From: Endothia cerciana
Lineage: Eukaryota > Ascomycota > Sordariomycetes > Diaporthales > Cryphonectriaceae
NCBI GenBank assembly: GCA_026119935.1
Contig: JALRMH010000025.1
Location: 62,001-126,000, forward strand
Direction of reading: 5' to 3'
Length of the DNA: 64,000 nt
In this document: in pieces, positions 1-11,837 of the stretch
Layout of the letters: each line of letters starts with the position of its first letter
Numbering within the stretch: position 1 is the stretch's first letter
Notes under the pieces: generated by a model
Databases searched by the model: none
The model's input: only the letters and a program-made list of their open reading frames with translations
What the model was told of the DNA's origin: nothing
Position numbers and translations under genes: made by a program

Positions 1-1538
1 CCACTGCCGATAGTTGCTCGAAAGCTTCGTGTAAGAACTCTGGGGGCTCTAGCCTTGACGGCCGCTGTTGGAATTCGCTCTGTAAGTTGCCCACGTAGTC
101 TCTCATCAGCGATCGGAACTGGCGCAAGGCTTCCGACTCGAGACCTTGCAATGCTTCCACCAGCACCGAGTCGGAGCTGAGTAACCTGGAAAATGTGACC
201 CGGTAGAAGTTGAGGAGATTGGCCAGCCTGTAGGCCAATATGACTTGTTCGTTGGTCTGAATCACTTGTTCCACGCGCTGGCGTAGAATCCTGGCAGCAC
301 CAGACATATCGCGATCGACCAACTCATTGAGAGCCTTGACAGGGTCGAAGGTAGCAAGCTCATCGTTGTGATCCTCGACGAGATGCCATATCTCATTCTC
401 TCGCCCAGCCCGAATGCCCTTGGCGATCTCGTCTCCTTCGGCGACGAATAGGATCTCTAAAGCCTCTCGTTCGCTAACAGCAGCCGAGTGGATCCACGCC
501 AGCATATCCCCCACATACCGCAATGGATCATGAGCGGCGAGTTCGATAGGCTTCACTGATCGGTCCTCGACACCAGAAGGGGAAGATCCTGTCAATGCTG
601 TGAAGAAGGTATCCGATAGAACCTGCTCCCTAGTTTCGGCAAAGACATCCAAGCAGCTCTGAAAGAGGGACGGACGCTCAGCCAGCACGCGGAGAGCCCG
701 TCGTATAGATGATCCCATCTGGGGGTTCTCGAGATTGAGGGTCTTGAATGCACGCTGGATCCACCTGTACAGTTTTTGAAAGGCCAGGTTGAGATTCTTG
801 GAGGTCTGTTCCATGATCTCGAGGCCAAGGGCCTGATTTTCGAAGCCAAGCAAAGTCTCGCAATCCTTGCGTATCCTCTTGGCCTTGGTAAGAACAGCGA
901 AGAATTGGTCGTCCACCGGCTCTGCAGTTGAGGTCAATGCCGCCAATTCTTCCTCGGAAAGTAGGAAATGCTTGTTGAAAGCCGCAAGGAGCTGCTGCTT
1001 GGTCTCGATCTGGAGACGTTGCGTCATGAGAGACGAGGCGTCATGAATGACGGAGGAAGTTGCACCATGGGCTGCAGAGATATGGATCTTCATCTCGTCG
1101 TAACTCTTGTTGAGCTTGGCGATAGTGGCACCTATGCGTCGGAGTTGCTAAGAGGTTCAGTCAGACCCGGACTCGCGCAAAGGCCGACCGTGGGACGGTG
1201 CTTACATCGGAAACCTTGCCGAACTCAGTAATGATGTCTCCATTGCTTTCGATGACCTCCTTTTGGAGATGCAGCCGCAGCTGTCGTCTTGTAGCGGCAG
1301 AGTTGACGATACCGCGTTCATCTAAGAGTGATAGAGCATCACGGAACTCGGAGTCGGCGTAGGATGTAGCTAAAACGGCAGTGACTTTCGACGAGAAGGG
1401 GTTTGAGCCTCGGAATGATGAGGCTGTCGTTGGCGTCTGCGGGATAGAGGGACTTCCAGAGACACTGGTATCCCTCGGGGGTGATGAGCGCAAGGGCAGT
1501 TGGCTCAGAGGAAGGGGTGAGTCTGAAGTCATGGTCAT
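1..1538 (-). CDS. COG6: Conserved oligomeric Golgi complex subunit 6, C-terminus cut off by the window edge
   Basis: COG6 is a lobe-B subunit of the COG tether, which captures retrograde vesicles at the Golgi. Exons read 1538-1206 and 1147 to beyond base 1. The intron 1148-1205 (58 bp) has a GTAAG donor and TTAG acceptor and keeps phase 0. About 493 residues are visible; the fungal family usually has roughly 650-750. A low-complexity Ser/Pro start is followed by the conserved block NPFSSKVTAVLATSYADSEF and then LLDERGIVN. After the splice come a helical heptad-rich segment (QLRRIGATIAKLN) and the COG6 core (EIMEQTSKNLNLAFQKLYRW). The ATG at 1538 is the first in frame; a second lies two codons on. 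The gene diverges from ATG9 across 881 bp. Identification rests on family motifs and is firm. Confidence 0.93.
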
Positions 1539-2419
1539 CGCATACTCCCTAAGTGACGTCTTCCTTGATGGGTCAAATAGAAGCTGACTACTGCTGAACG
1601 GTAGGTGTCACGAAGGCTAGAGATGGCCTTGGAAGTAAGGCTTCGCTTCGACAGGAGACGCTCGTGTTAGTCTAAGATGTACAAAGAATGTAGACCTTCA
1701 GGCGTCGCAGGTAGATTATCGATGTCTCTGAGGGAAGCTTTGAAGAACCTTGAGTGTTGAGCTAACATAGAATCAGCCTAGGTAGACAACTCACATATGA
1801 TATAACTGTGAGATGTCATTGTACTTCCACCGCATCTCAGCTTGGGTGAGACGCAACTCGCAAAGAGCTGCGTTGTACCCCTGGCCCGCTGTCTGACAGG
1901 GTGCTGTTTAAGGCTGGAGCTACTCCCTACCGCCTGCCCTTCTCGGGGTCCCATCGTCATAATCGATGAGATAAGATAAGACAGCAGCGCGTCCTGGGGC
2001 TAGGCAGACTGGCAGATGGTCACTCGCCCCCTCCAACCTGACAACTGGGTTGCACACGTCAACAACGGTCCTTCAGACAACCTTCTTATGACAACTGCGC
2101 GTGCTTACCTGGCCAAGAGAGCCGTTCCTCATGGTGTACCACCCAGACAGCTCTGCTCTGTTATTCTCCAATTTCTCCTTCCGAATCCGAAGAGCGACCG
2201 CACGACCGCGCGACAGTGACAAGTGACAAGAGACGAACCACGATCGGCATCAGACGAACGCCCGACTGACGACTGACCACTGACGGCTGACCTGACGAGC
2301 TCCTCGCACTGCTTACACATTGACGGTGACTCCTCTCTCGGACATGTTGCTATCATGATCCTGAACCAAAAGCGAATCGACGAGATATAACGAATACTGT
2401 GTCGGTGTGGACCCCGACC
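1539..2419. promoter_or_regulatory. Divergent COG6/ATG9 intergenic region
   Basis: These 881 bp separate the two start codons and must hold both promoters and 5' UTRs. At about 2211-2298 the motif TGAC recurs at least seven times in either C/A-TGAC or G-TGAC context, just upstream of ATG9. I see no long ORF or RNA gene. The regulatory role is inferred from position only. Confidence 0.5.
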
Positions 2420-5190
2420 ATGGCGTCCAACCTCAACCTCTTCTCTAGGCTTGTGCCTGCAAACCAGCAAAGATCCTTCTACGAAGAGCTCCGCGCTAGA
2501 AACGACGATGAATTCGACGTTGAAGATCGTGCCGGCCTCGCGCTGGATGAAGAGAACCTGAACCATGACTTCCAAGACGACGAAATCGATCCCGATACCC
2601 TTGCCATTGAGAGTAGTAGAAATACACTGGCCGCCGAGGCCCGCAATCGCAAGTTCAGCTCTGAGGGAGGCCACAGGGCTGCAGCATGGGAGCCACACGA
2701 TGATGATGGGGGCAATGATGTACCAGCTTCGCTGCTGGTTGAACACCATGACACAGAACCCTTGAACAAACCTGACAAGACCCGAAGAAGACCAGCACCT
2801 CAGAAGGCGGCAGCCGTACCTGGCCCGTCAACCAGGAGAAAACGTGCGCAGTGGGAGGCGACCAAGAACCAGCAGAGGCTACATCAGGATGATGCGTTTG
2901 GCAGGAGCCTCGAGCATGGTCGCGGTCAACCATGGGCGCTTATTAACACGATGACGGGAACAGCCAGGCAAAAGGCCGAGTGGAGGTGGGCTAATGTCGA
3001 CAACCTCGACAGCTTCATGCAGGACGTCTACGACTACTACCGTGGCAACGGATTCTGGTGCATATTACTCGACCGCTTCCTCCACCTCGTCGAGATAGGC
3101 TTCATCGCTGTCTTCCTCACCTTCCTGACCCAGTGCGTCAACTACGCCAAAATCCCCAGCAGCAAGACCATGGAACAGATCCTGGTACCCAAGTGCACCA
3201 AGGAGATGTCGGGGACATGGAACTTCGCACTGTGGGTCACGGCATTCTACTGGGTCTGGAAGGCTTTCCAGATCCCTCTCGACCTGCGGCGCTTGTCTGT
3301 TATGAGAGACTTCTTCGTGCACCTCCTCGGCATACCGGAACACGACATGCAAACTGTGTCTTGGCAGGATGTGGTTGCACGTATCATGGAGCTGAGGGAC
3401 AGCAATCCCAAGACGGCGGATCGTCAGAAGCCGGGACAGCGCAAGTGGCTCGGAAGCCAGTCCAAGGAGAGGCTCGATGCCCACGATATTGCCAACCGCC
3501 TGATGCGGAGGGAAAACTTCCTCATCGCCTTGATCAACAAAGATATCTTGGATTTGTCCATTCCGCTACCCTTTTTGAGTGGCCGTCAGTTCCTCTCCCG
3601 GTTACTCGAGTGGACCTTGAACTTCAGCATCATGGACTTCGTCTTTGATGAGCGTGGCCAGGTTAACCAGGAATTCCTCAAGGCGGACCGCCGTGGTCAG
3701 CTCAGTCAGAAATTGAGAGCGAGGTTTCTCTTTGCCGGATTCATGACAATCATGATTGCACCATTCATGGCGGGCTACCTGTTCATTATGCATTTCTTAA
3801 CTTACTTTCACGTACGCGCCGCACAAGCTTCCTCCGGTCTGCACTCATTCTTCATTTTTGCTAACTTGTGCTGTAGGAATACCACAAGAATCCATCTTCC
3901 CTGGGGACTCGTGCCTACACACCTCTTGCCGAGTGGAAGTTTAGGGAGTTCAACGAGCTCCCACATATATTTTATGAGCGCGTGAATATGTCGTACCCCT
4001 TCGCTAAACGATACCTTGATCAGTTCCCTAGCGTTATGACGGAACGCCTGGCCAGGACAGTCGCATTCGTTGCCGGAGCCCTTGCCACAGTCCTGGCCAT
4101 TGCCACCATGATTGACCCCGATTTCTTTCTATGGTTTGAGATCACCCAGGATCGCACCGCGCTCTTCTATTTGAGCGTCTTTGCAGGTGCGTGGGCATTT
4201 GCCAGGGGCATGATCCCGGAGGACAATACTGTCTTCAATCCCGAGTATGTTCTGCGGCAAGTCATTGAGTACACGCACTACGAACCAGACCACTGGAAGG
4301 GACGGCTTCATAGCTACGAGGTGAAGACGGACTTCTCAGGGCTCTACAAGAACAAGGTCATCATATTTATGGAGGAGATTGTGAGCATCTTGATTGCCCC
4401 TTTGGTCCTCATTGTCAGTCTGCCGCGGTCGAGCGACCAGATCGTCGACTTCTTCCGGGAGTTCACCATCCATGTCGACGGGCTGGGTTATGTGTGCTCC
4501 TTTGCGGTGTTCGATTTCAAGAAGGTACCGAGGCAGCCCGGTGCAGGCGGCGACGTGAGAGGTGATTACTACTCGACGAAACATGGCAAAATGGCGGCGT
4601 CCTTCTACGGGTTCCTCGACAACTACGTGATCAACCCCAAGACGGGCATCCCAGGCCATCTCCCGCCGAGTGCACGGCAGCAGTTCCAGCCGCCTCCTGC
4701 GTTCCCTGGCCTTCAATCACCAACCTTGGGGGCCGACATGACAGCGTCGCGCATGGGCCACAGTCAGCTGGGCAGGGCCAGGAGTCGTGCCCCGGGTGGC
4801 CCATCGCAGACAGGGAGGACGCCAAGGACTGGGCCGGCGCCGCCATCCCTGTCGCCGATGGCGTCCATCCTGCTCGATCCGCACCACCAGCCGCAGGTGC
4901 AATCACTGGGAAAGAGTGTGCACCGAATGCGGCCCGGCAGGAAGGCGAGCGGGGGACACGAAGAAGGGATTCTTGAGGAGGCCCTTGAAGATGGCAACGG
5001 GGACCTCGAGACAACGAGACATGAAGATGACGACGTCTACGAGAGCGGGCATGGCCTGGACCAGTCAGAATGGCAGACGTCGCCAGCACACGCGCTTGGG
5101 CGAGACCACAGCGGGGTGAACGAGGGCGAAGAAGAGGTTGGCGTGCTGGGGCTGATGTACCAGTTCCAGCGAGAAATGAAGCATCGATGA
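2420..5190 (+). CDS. ATG9: Autophagy-related protein 9 (lipid scramblase of the autophagosome seed)
   Basis: ATG9 is the multispanning protein of Golgi/endosome-derived vesicles that seed the phagophore; it scrambles lipids between leaflets. Exons are 2420-3811 and 3877-5190. The 65-bp intron (GTACGC...TGTAG) preserves phase 0, giving 901 residues, typical of filamentous ascomycetes. The N-terminal ~180 residues are acidic and Ser-rich and presumably cytosolic. Hydrophobic segments lie near residues 220-240, 267-285, 432-460, 522-543, 557-576 and 631-646. Family-specific core stretches include WANVDNLDSFMQDVYDYY, the region after the intron (YTPLAEWKFREFNELPH) and HVDGLGYVCSFAVFDFKK. The tail from about residue 690 is low-complexity and acidic. 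The ATG at 2420 was preferred to an upstream GTG because the family starts there. It shares an upstream region with COG6. Confidence 0.97.
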
Positions 5191-7269
5191 ATGATCAGGG
5201 GGACAGTCCTCCAGGGAGACAGGAGTTGGGCAAGAGGCAGGGCCACGGCGTTGATGATATTTTGCAGACAGAACCGCCAACATTGAGTACCGATGGCGCG
5301 CATGGAGGATCACACTGTCTGGATGGGAACGGAGTTTGGACAGGCCTCATAGCAAGGGTCCCTGGTGGTGTTTTCTCTTTCTTTTTTCTTTTTCTTTCCT
5401 TCCTCCACAGAGAACCTTATATACGGTTGAGTCAGATTTTGGATAAGGCAAACGTGCTGCTAATAGAACCAAGTTCACGTCGTCCGGCGATGCTGATTGA
5501 GCACCAGTGATGAGTTGGCGGCACCTGGCAGCAGGCAACTCGGAGACGTCGGCCGTCACGCTTACGTGTTGCAGGCGGGCTGTCTGGGGTGCGAAGGCAT
5601 TTTCGACGTGGCCGCTCGGAGGGGGTGGCAGTTTGCCGACGGTTCTCCGAAACGGCGCTCGGCTCCAGCACCTACTGTGTCCAGGCGGAGGGAGGCGAGG
5701 CATCAAGGGGCTGAACGGACGTGCACTCTTGCCTTTGCCATGTCCCTGTGCAACATTCGTATTTCCGAACCGCGATCTCCTCGGCCTATAAACTACCACA
5801 AAAGTCGGGCCTGCACATTGTCTGTTCCGTGACCTCGAGTCGTAAACCGAAAGGCCCGGGATATTCGGGGACTTGACTGGATGGACAGGGTTGGCAGGGC
5901 AGGGCAGGACTGCATACAGCGAGAAGCAAGATAAGGCCGACGGCTGAGCCGAAGAGGGTGCCGCATGCCGGGCGGCGCTGACGGTCACGCGCCGGACAAT
6001 AAATTATTATCAGATCCGAAGAGGGCGCCGGGGGAGGGAGCGGAAAAGGAAAGAAAAAAAAAAAAGAAAGGGAGAAAGGAGGAGGGCCACGGTCACGCTC
6101 TGGTCTGCTGGCAGATGCACTCTTGCATCATGCACCCCATAGGCCGGGTCCGAATACCCCTGATGAGCTAAGGCTCGGCGCCGAGGAGGAATCAGCAGGC
6201 GAGGCGCGGTAGTTCGTCTTTTGACCTCCCCCTACGCCATCATCAGGGCAGCCTCTTTTTTTTTGGGGGGGGTGGGGGGAGGGGGGTTTGTCCTGTAATT
6301 ACATGGGATGTTGTGGCAGAACCTGATATGTATGTACATGGTATCTTTCTGGCGATGACCACGCGTGGGCTCGAACGGGACCGGACAGGACGGTTAGTCG
6401 CCCGTCAAGGGGACCATACATAGACCATAGTAGAGGTTCGAGAAGCCGTGAGCAGTAGTGGGTCTCGACAGGGCGGTGTCTGTGCCGGGCCGAGGTCCCC
6501 CCAGCCAGTGGAGCCGAGAACGTTGGTCCTACCTACAAGTACTGCTTGCTATAGTACTTTGATACAGCCTGCGTTTTTTTGTCCATGTACAGGTAGTTAG
6601 TAGGCGTGTAGTAGGTTACTGTAATGCTATGGCCTAGCATGGTGGGTGGGCTGCACGAGGAGACTCAGGCACGCCAGGCCAAGCCCAACCGGGGACAGGC
6701 CAGCCCGTCTCCAACAAGCTCCAAAACGGGAGCTTGACGGCCAAGAGACAAACCACCCGTGGTAGTGCGTAAGGTAGTAAGTAGACCTGGACATGGCCGC
6801 CGCCGGTCTTGCTCGGATTTTTACTCCAGCCACGGTCCGCGACGTGCAACACACACACGCCTCGCCCGCCTCCAGCCCACGCCCTCACCATCAGTACCCA
6901 ATTGCCTCTTGCGGGGCTCTTCAGCAGCATAGCAGAGCTCTTCATCCAGTACCTCCGCGCGTCCCTCTCCAGCCGCGGCCGTCACTTCTCTGTCGCGCCG
7001 TCTCCTTCTCGCCGGCTTCCCTGTGAACTTTTGGGTCCATTGCGTCACCATCAGATTCGGCCGACCTCGACTGGACGACATAGTTGCGATCCCAGCGTCG
7101 CGCGACAACAAGACACGGCCTGTGCTACGAGCTGCCCCTCTCCCGTCTCTGCCCTCCCCTCCCCCTCCCCCCCGCCGCTTGCGCCTACGAAAGGCCCCTC
7201 GACCCCGTCACCATCGCCAACCTGGATTTCCAGAAGTCACTCGGCGAAGCATCTGCCGCTGTGGCCCAG
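5191..7269. other. Intergenic region between ATG9 and mitoferrin
   Basis: No supportable gene in about 2.1 kb. Small open frames here lack family motifs and codon consistency. A purine run lies near 6051-6081. A T8 tract followed by three or four G tracts sits at 6257-6286. The last few hundred bases (about 6800-7269) are C-rich and probably include the mitoferrin promoter and 5' UTR. Confidence 0.5.
6265..6286 (+). repeat. G-rich tract with G-quadruplex potential
   Basis: Eight G, one T, six G, one A and six G follow a T8 run. The tracts and single-base loops satisfy the usual G4 pattern if the G8 run is counted as two tracts. Function unknown; it lies about 1 kb upstream of mitoferrin. Confidence 0.45.
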
Positions 7270-8716
7270 ATGGCCCAGCCCAATGCCGAGCCCGCAGAGG
7301 ACTACGAGTGAGTCCAGAGAGGCCACGGTCCCCAGGAGCACCGAGATACCAGGTTATGCTGACCCTTCCGGCCACCAACGCAGTTATGAGGCCCTCCCAC
7401 CCAACTTCTCCCTGCTGCAGAACATGGCAGCCGGCGCCTTCGCAGGCATAGCCGTTAGTACCTAGTCTCTCCGGCCTGGCGCTGGCCTGGGCCTTGGCCT
7501 GGGCTTCCCTACCGCGTCCAGCGTGACTCGGGAGGTTCTGACTTCTTGGGGGGATAGGAACACACCGTCATGTACCCTATCGATGCTATCAAGGTGCGTC
7601 GCCTCACGCGAGGGCGCTCCCCCACCAACCACCTGGCTTGGGCGTATCTCGGGATCTGACGCGCAGCTCCACACAGACGCGAATGCAGGTCCTCAACCCG
7701 TCCCCCTCGGCCGTCTACAATGGTGTGATTCAGGGGACGTACCGAATGGCGACCGGCGAGGGTGTCATGAGTCTATGGCGGGGCATGTCCAGCGTCGTCG
7801 TCGGCGCAGGCCCCGCGCACGCCGTCTACTTTGCTACCTACGAGGCCGTCAAGCACCTCATGGGTGGAAACAAGGCCGGCGTGCACCATCCTCTGGCAGC
7901 GGGTGAGAGACACGCCCATCATGACGGCCTGCAGCACACAGCGCGGACGGAGAGGCTGACTTGAGAGGAACAGCCACCAGCGGAGCTTGCGCAACCATTG
8001 CCAGCGATGCCCTCATGAACCCCTTCGACGGTATGCGTGCACACCCACCTTGCGCCCCCACACCGCGCCCTTCGTGGCGCCCGGCCGTGACTAGTCCTGC
8101 CCTGCTGACGCACCCGACAGTCATCAAACAGAGAATGCAGATCCAGAACTCCACCAAGATGTACCGGTCCATGACCGACTGCGCAAAGTACGTCTACAAG
8201 ACCGAGGGTCTCGGCGCATTCTACGTCTCCTACCCGACCACGCTTTCCATGACCGTCCCCTTCACCGCACTACAGTTCCTCGCCTACGAGACGATATCGA
8301 CAACCATGAACCCTTCCAAGGAGTACGATCCCTTCACCCACTGCGTCGCCGGTGCCGTCGCCGGTGGCTTTGCGGCCGGCCTGACAACACCGATGGATGT
8401 GATAAAGACCATGCTGCAGACAAGGGGTACCGCATCGGATGCGGAGCTCAGGACGGTGAATGGCTTCGTGGCTGGGTGCAAATTGCTGTACCGAAGAGAG
8501 GGATTCAAAGGGTTCTTCAAGGGCATCCGGCCCAGGGTGGTCACCACGATGCCCAGCACAGCGATCTGCTGGTCGGCATATGAGTTTTCCAAGTGCGTGC
8601 CTGCTCCTCCCTCCCCTCTACTATATCTGGGCGTCCCGAGACCCGCGATAGCGACCGTTGCTGACTGCTTGCACTGCCTCAGGGCGTACTTTATCCGCCA
8701 GAACGACACGGCCTGA
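7270..8716 (+). CDS. Mitochondrial iron carrier, mitoferrin (Mrs3/Mrs4 type)
   Basis: This inner-membrane carrier imports ferrous iron for haem and Fe-S synthesis. Seven exons: 7270-7307, 7384-7453, 7558-7593, 7677-7902, 7974-8030, 8121-8592 and 8683-8716. All borders are GT/AG and phases are consistent, giving 310 residues, the normal carrier length. The three mitochondrial-carrier signatures are present: PIDAIK (spread over the 36-nt third exon), PFDVIK (split by the fifth intron) and PMDVIK. The N-terminal block YEALPPNFSLLQNMAAGAFA and the segment GPAHAVYFATYE are characteristic of Mrs3/4 rather than other carriers. ATG 7270 is the only in-frame ATG of the first exon; in-frame sequence upstream lacks one. 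Transport specificity comes from the family, not from direct evidence. Confidence 0.93.
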
Positions 8717-9579
8717 AAAAAGGACACACCAGTCATGATCGGGGCCTTTTGCGCCAAAAGATGCCTGGGCCAGACCAACCGCTGGGCGGCCTGGTGCTAC
8801 CACTGTGCAGTGCTCCCAGCACCCAAGGCCACCTGCAGATCATGTCTGATGCTTCGTCATCGCCTGATCTGCCCAGAGTTCGGCCGCTTAATTACGCTGC
8901 TTGGAGGAGCTACCTGCTCTTGAAGAAGAAGCAGAAGAGCATCGTGTGGAAATAGTGGAAGAAGTTGTTGTCGCAAGGGACACCTCGCGGGCCGCAGATC
9001 TTAGATCTGTTCACCCAAGGCAGGGCCACGCGGCCAATGTACATAAATCATTCAACTACGGAGTGTACGGCTGGATGGGAGATATGGAAAATAGAGAAAG
9101 AGAGCGCCTGCTATTCCCGCTCTCCCTAAAATACGAATTTACAATCATTGCGAGTGCCTGTATGCTACTGCAGAAGATGAAGTGAGAGAGTATCTAGGTA
9201 ATAGGCCCCCCCCCCTCCCCCAATTCAGGGCCTCTGCACAAGACGCCGCATCGGGACTCGATGCATGTGGAGTCGCAGAAAGGTCCCCGTCACAGCTGAA
9301 CTCGCGTTGTCCACCCACACCACACGTGTATCTCTTCCCCAGGAGGGGATATCTGCCTTGGTTGGAGTTATCATGGAAGACACGCACGACCTTGAAGACC
9401 TGGGCGGAATATCGACTATGGCCAGTCTACCTCTCTTGTCTTGCGGGGCTGTCGTAAACGCCCTTAACGTTTTTCTGCATACCCATGTCCGTCATTACGT
9501 CTTGGCAACACCTGAACTCCGTCCGATCCACCAGACTCCGAAAAGCAACGCCCTGCAAAACGCAACACGGCTGATATAC
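8717..9579. other. Convergent 3' region, mitoferrin and DNAJC3-like gene
   Basis: About 860 bp between two converging stop codons. It should contain both 3' UTRs. A C-run lies near 9207-9221. No gene is supportable. Confidence 0.5.
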
Positions 9580-11236
9580 CTAGCCCCCAAAGCCAAACGG
9601 CGAGCCGCCGCCGCCGCCGCCGCCGCCAAACTTGAACTGGAACTGCTGGCCGCCCTGCTGGAACATGAACGGCGCGCCGCCGCCGCCAAACGGATTCCCA
9701 CCCTGTGCGAAGGGGTGCTGCCGCTCCTGGGAGTTCGGGTCGTCGCCGCGGTCGAACCTCGCGCGCAGCTCCGGGTCGCTCAGCACCTCGTAGGCCTCGT
9801 TGATCTGCGCCATCTTCTTCTCGGCCTCTTCCTTGGTGATATGGTTCTTGTGGGCCTTGTCCGGGTGGTGCTGGACCGTCAGCTTGCGGTAGGCGGACTT
9901 GATCTGCCTCTCGTCGGCGTCACGGGCCACGCCCAGGACCTTGTAGTAGTCCTTGGTCTTGGACCGGCGCAGCTCGATCTGGGCCTCACGGAGGAGCGGG
10001 TCCACAAGGGGCTTCTTGTTGGGCTTGACCTCAGCCGCCCTTTCGAGCATGCGGACCGCGGACTCGTAGTCCTCGGACCCCCGCAGCTCCCTGGCGCGGT
10101 GGAGAAGCCCGTAGAAGGAGTCCTCGTCTAGCGCGAGCGACTCCGCGCAGTACTCCTTTGCCTTCTTGCCATTCACCTGGGAAACAGTTGTCAGGTCTCT
10201 TCAGCCGGCCCGGCCGACGCAGCCCCTGTATTCCTTCACTCACCTCGTAGTAGCCCTGGCAGGCCATCTCGACGAGCCTCGTGGTGAGGCGGGCGGGCGC
10301 GGTCTCGGGGATGACCCCGTCCTGCCGCAGCTGGGCCACCTGCTCCGCGACCTCCTTGATTAGGCCCGGGTCCTCGCCCGACGGTATCAGCAGCTTCGTG
10401 CCGGTCATGGGCTGGTTCTTGCTGAAGGCCTTCTCGGCCTTCCCCAGCGTCTTCTCGACGGCCTTCTCCTCCTTGAGCAGCCTCCTGCAGACCTTGGAGT
10501 CCGGGTCAGAGTGCAGGCACTTCCGGATCTGGGCCATGCCCTGCTGGAGGTCGCCCAGCGCGTAGAAGGTGATGGCGGAGATCTTGACGTGCGGGCTGGT
10601 GTCGCCGGGCCGCAGGTTGAGGATATGGTGCAGGTCGCCGATGCCCTCCTCGACCTCACCCTTGGCGAAGCGGCAGCGCGACCTCAGCTCCCGCAGCGAG
10701 ACGGCGCGGTTCGCGACCCTGATGGCCACGCCCGCGTGGTTGATACACTCGTCCCAGCTGGCTCGCTCCGCGGCGGCTTCGGCTAGCTTCGCTGCGCCCT
10801 GCGCCTCGAGCAGCTCGTCTAGCTCGGGCGACCGGCCCTCGGCGGCCCCGGCCTTGAGGTACTGCTCCCTGGCGGCGGCCCAGTCGGCGGCCCGGGCCCT
10901 CAGCCTGCCCAGCTGCAGGTGGGCGCCCTCGAAACCGGGGCGCAGCTCGAGGCAGCGCTGGAAGTCGTCGGCGGCCTGGGAGTTGCGGCCCAAGGAGAGG
11001 TGGGTGGTGGCGCGCTTGAAGTAGGTCAGGTAGTCGTCGGGATCGCGGGTGACGGCGGCATCGTAGTAGACCAGGGCGTCGGAGGTGGCGCCCTGGGAGA
11101 GGAACTGCTGGGCCTGGTTGAGGAGGGCCTGGATCGGGGTGTCGGAGGGGATGTCGGAGGCGGAGAGGGCCACCACGGCGGGGGAGAGGGAGAGGATGCT
11201 GGCGGCTAGCGCCAGCCCCGAGAGTCGGCCAAACAT
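9580..11236 (-). CDS. ER-lumenal TPR plus J-domain co-chaperone (DNAJC3/P58IPK type)
   Basis: The protein should bind unfolded clients through TPRs and stimulate the ER Hsp70 BiP/Kar2 through its J domain. Exons are 11236-10244 and 10176-9580, separated by a 67-bp intron, giving 529 residues. Residues 1-24 form a signal peptide (MFGRLSGLALAASILSLSPA). TPR-like repeats follow from about residue 30 to 400, for example YYDAAVTRDPDDYLTYFKRA. The J domain spans about 407-475, with the catalytic HPD at 435-437. The tail after the J domain is Gly/Phe/Gln-rich, ending in a run of glycines and FGFGG. There is no HDEL/KDEL-type retrieval signal, as is also true of animal P58IPK. The ATG at 11236 is followed at once by the signal peptide; upstream in-frame sequence is low-complexity UTR. 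Confidence 0.93.
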
Positions 11237-11836
11237 CTTTGGTCCCGTGATGGGCGGGTTCGTCGTGGGTGGACGGGCTGGAGCAAGATAGGTGGATAGA
11301 AACCTGTGGCCCAGATGGGGGAGAAGAGAGGGCGGAGGCCAGTCAGGTATGCGACAGGCGACGACGCTGCCTGCTGAAAGAAAAAAAGAGACGAGAGACG
11401 GCCTCGGTCGGGGAGGCAGGGTTGGGTTTGTTGGGCTGTCCCTGGAAGTGGAAAGCTGGCCTCTTCTCGAGCGTCTCGGCGATGGCCACGGTGCGGACGC
11501 TGTCGTAATTCGTCGACGGTCCCAGCGTGGTATTGTACTACTATAGTATAGCACAGTACATACGGTACCTGTGCAAATGCAGCGTCGGGCCGCGCCTTGC
11601 AGGGAAGGGGGGGGGGGCCACTGGCAGGGTCCCCAACGCCGACCCCCCCCCTTGATATGTAGCAGCTGTATTAACCCCCTGCACACTATAGCCAGACACC
11701 CCCCCCCCTACCGCTGGTCCGCCAGCGCAACCACTGGCCTCCCTCCCCAGCAGCATTGGCACGCGAACCCCCCTCTCGACGCCCACCCCGACAGGTCACC
11801 CAACAAACACATGAGGGTTGTTTGTAGCCGCATGTG
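11237..11836. promoter_or_regulatory. Divergent DNAJC3-like/HAUS1 intergenic region
   Basis: These 600 bp separate two opposed start codons and must hold both promoters. They contain several C or G homopolymers of 7-10 bases (near 11608, 11643 and 11700) and a pyrimidine-rich stretch before HAUS1. An 8-codon uORF sits at the right end. Confidence 0.5.
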
Positions 11837-11837
11837 A
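11811..11837 (+). promoter_or_regulatory. Upstream ORF overlapping the HAUS1 start by one base
   Basis: An ATG at 11811 opens eight codons (MRVVCSRM) and stops at TGA 11835-11837. The last codon pair is ATG-TGA, and the A of the stop is the A of the HAUS1 ATG (TGATG). If the leader contains this ATG, ribosomes would have to reinitiate or leaky-scan to make HAUS1. The structure is read directly from the sequence; regulation is inferred. Confidence 0.55.

Noticed and set aside
5347..5988. 213-codon minus-strand frame after ATG9
   Set aside because: Low-complexity Pro/Arg/Ser content, no domain, probably ATG9 3' flank.
9265..10131. 288-codon plus-strand frame
   Set aside because: Antisense shadow of the J-domain exon; its sequence is the reverse of a well-supported gene.
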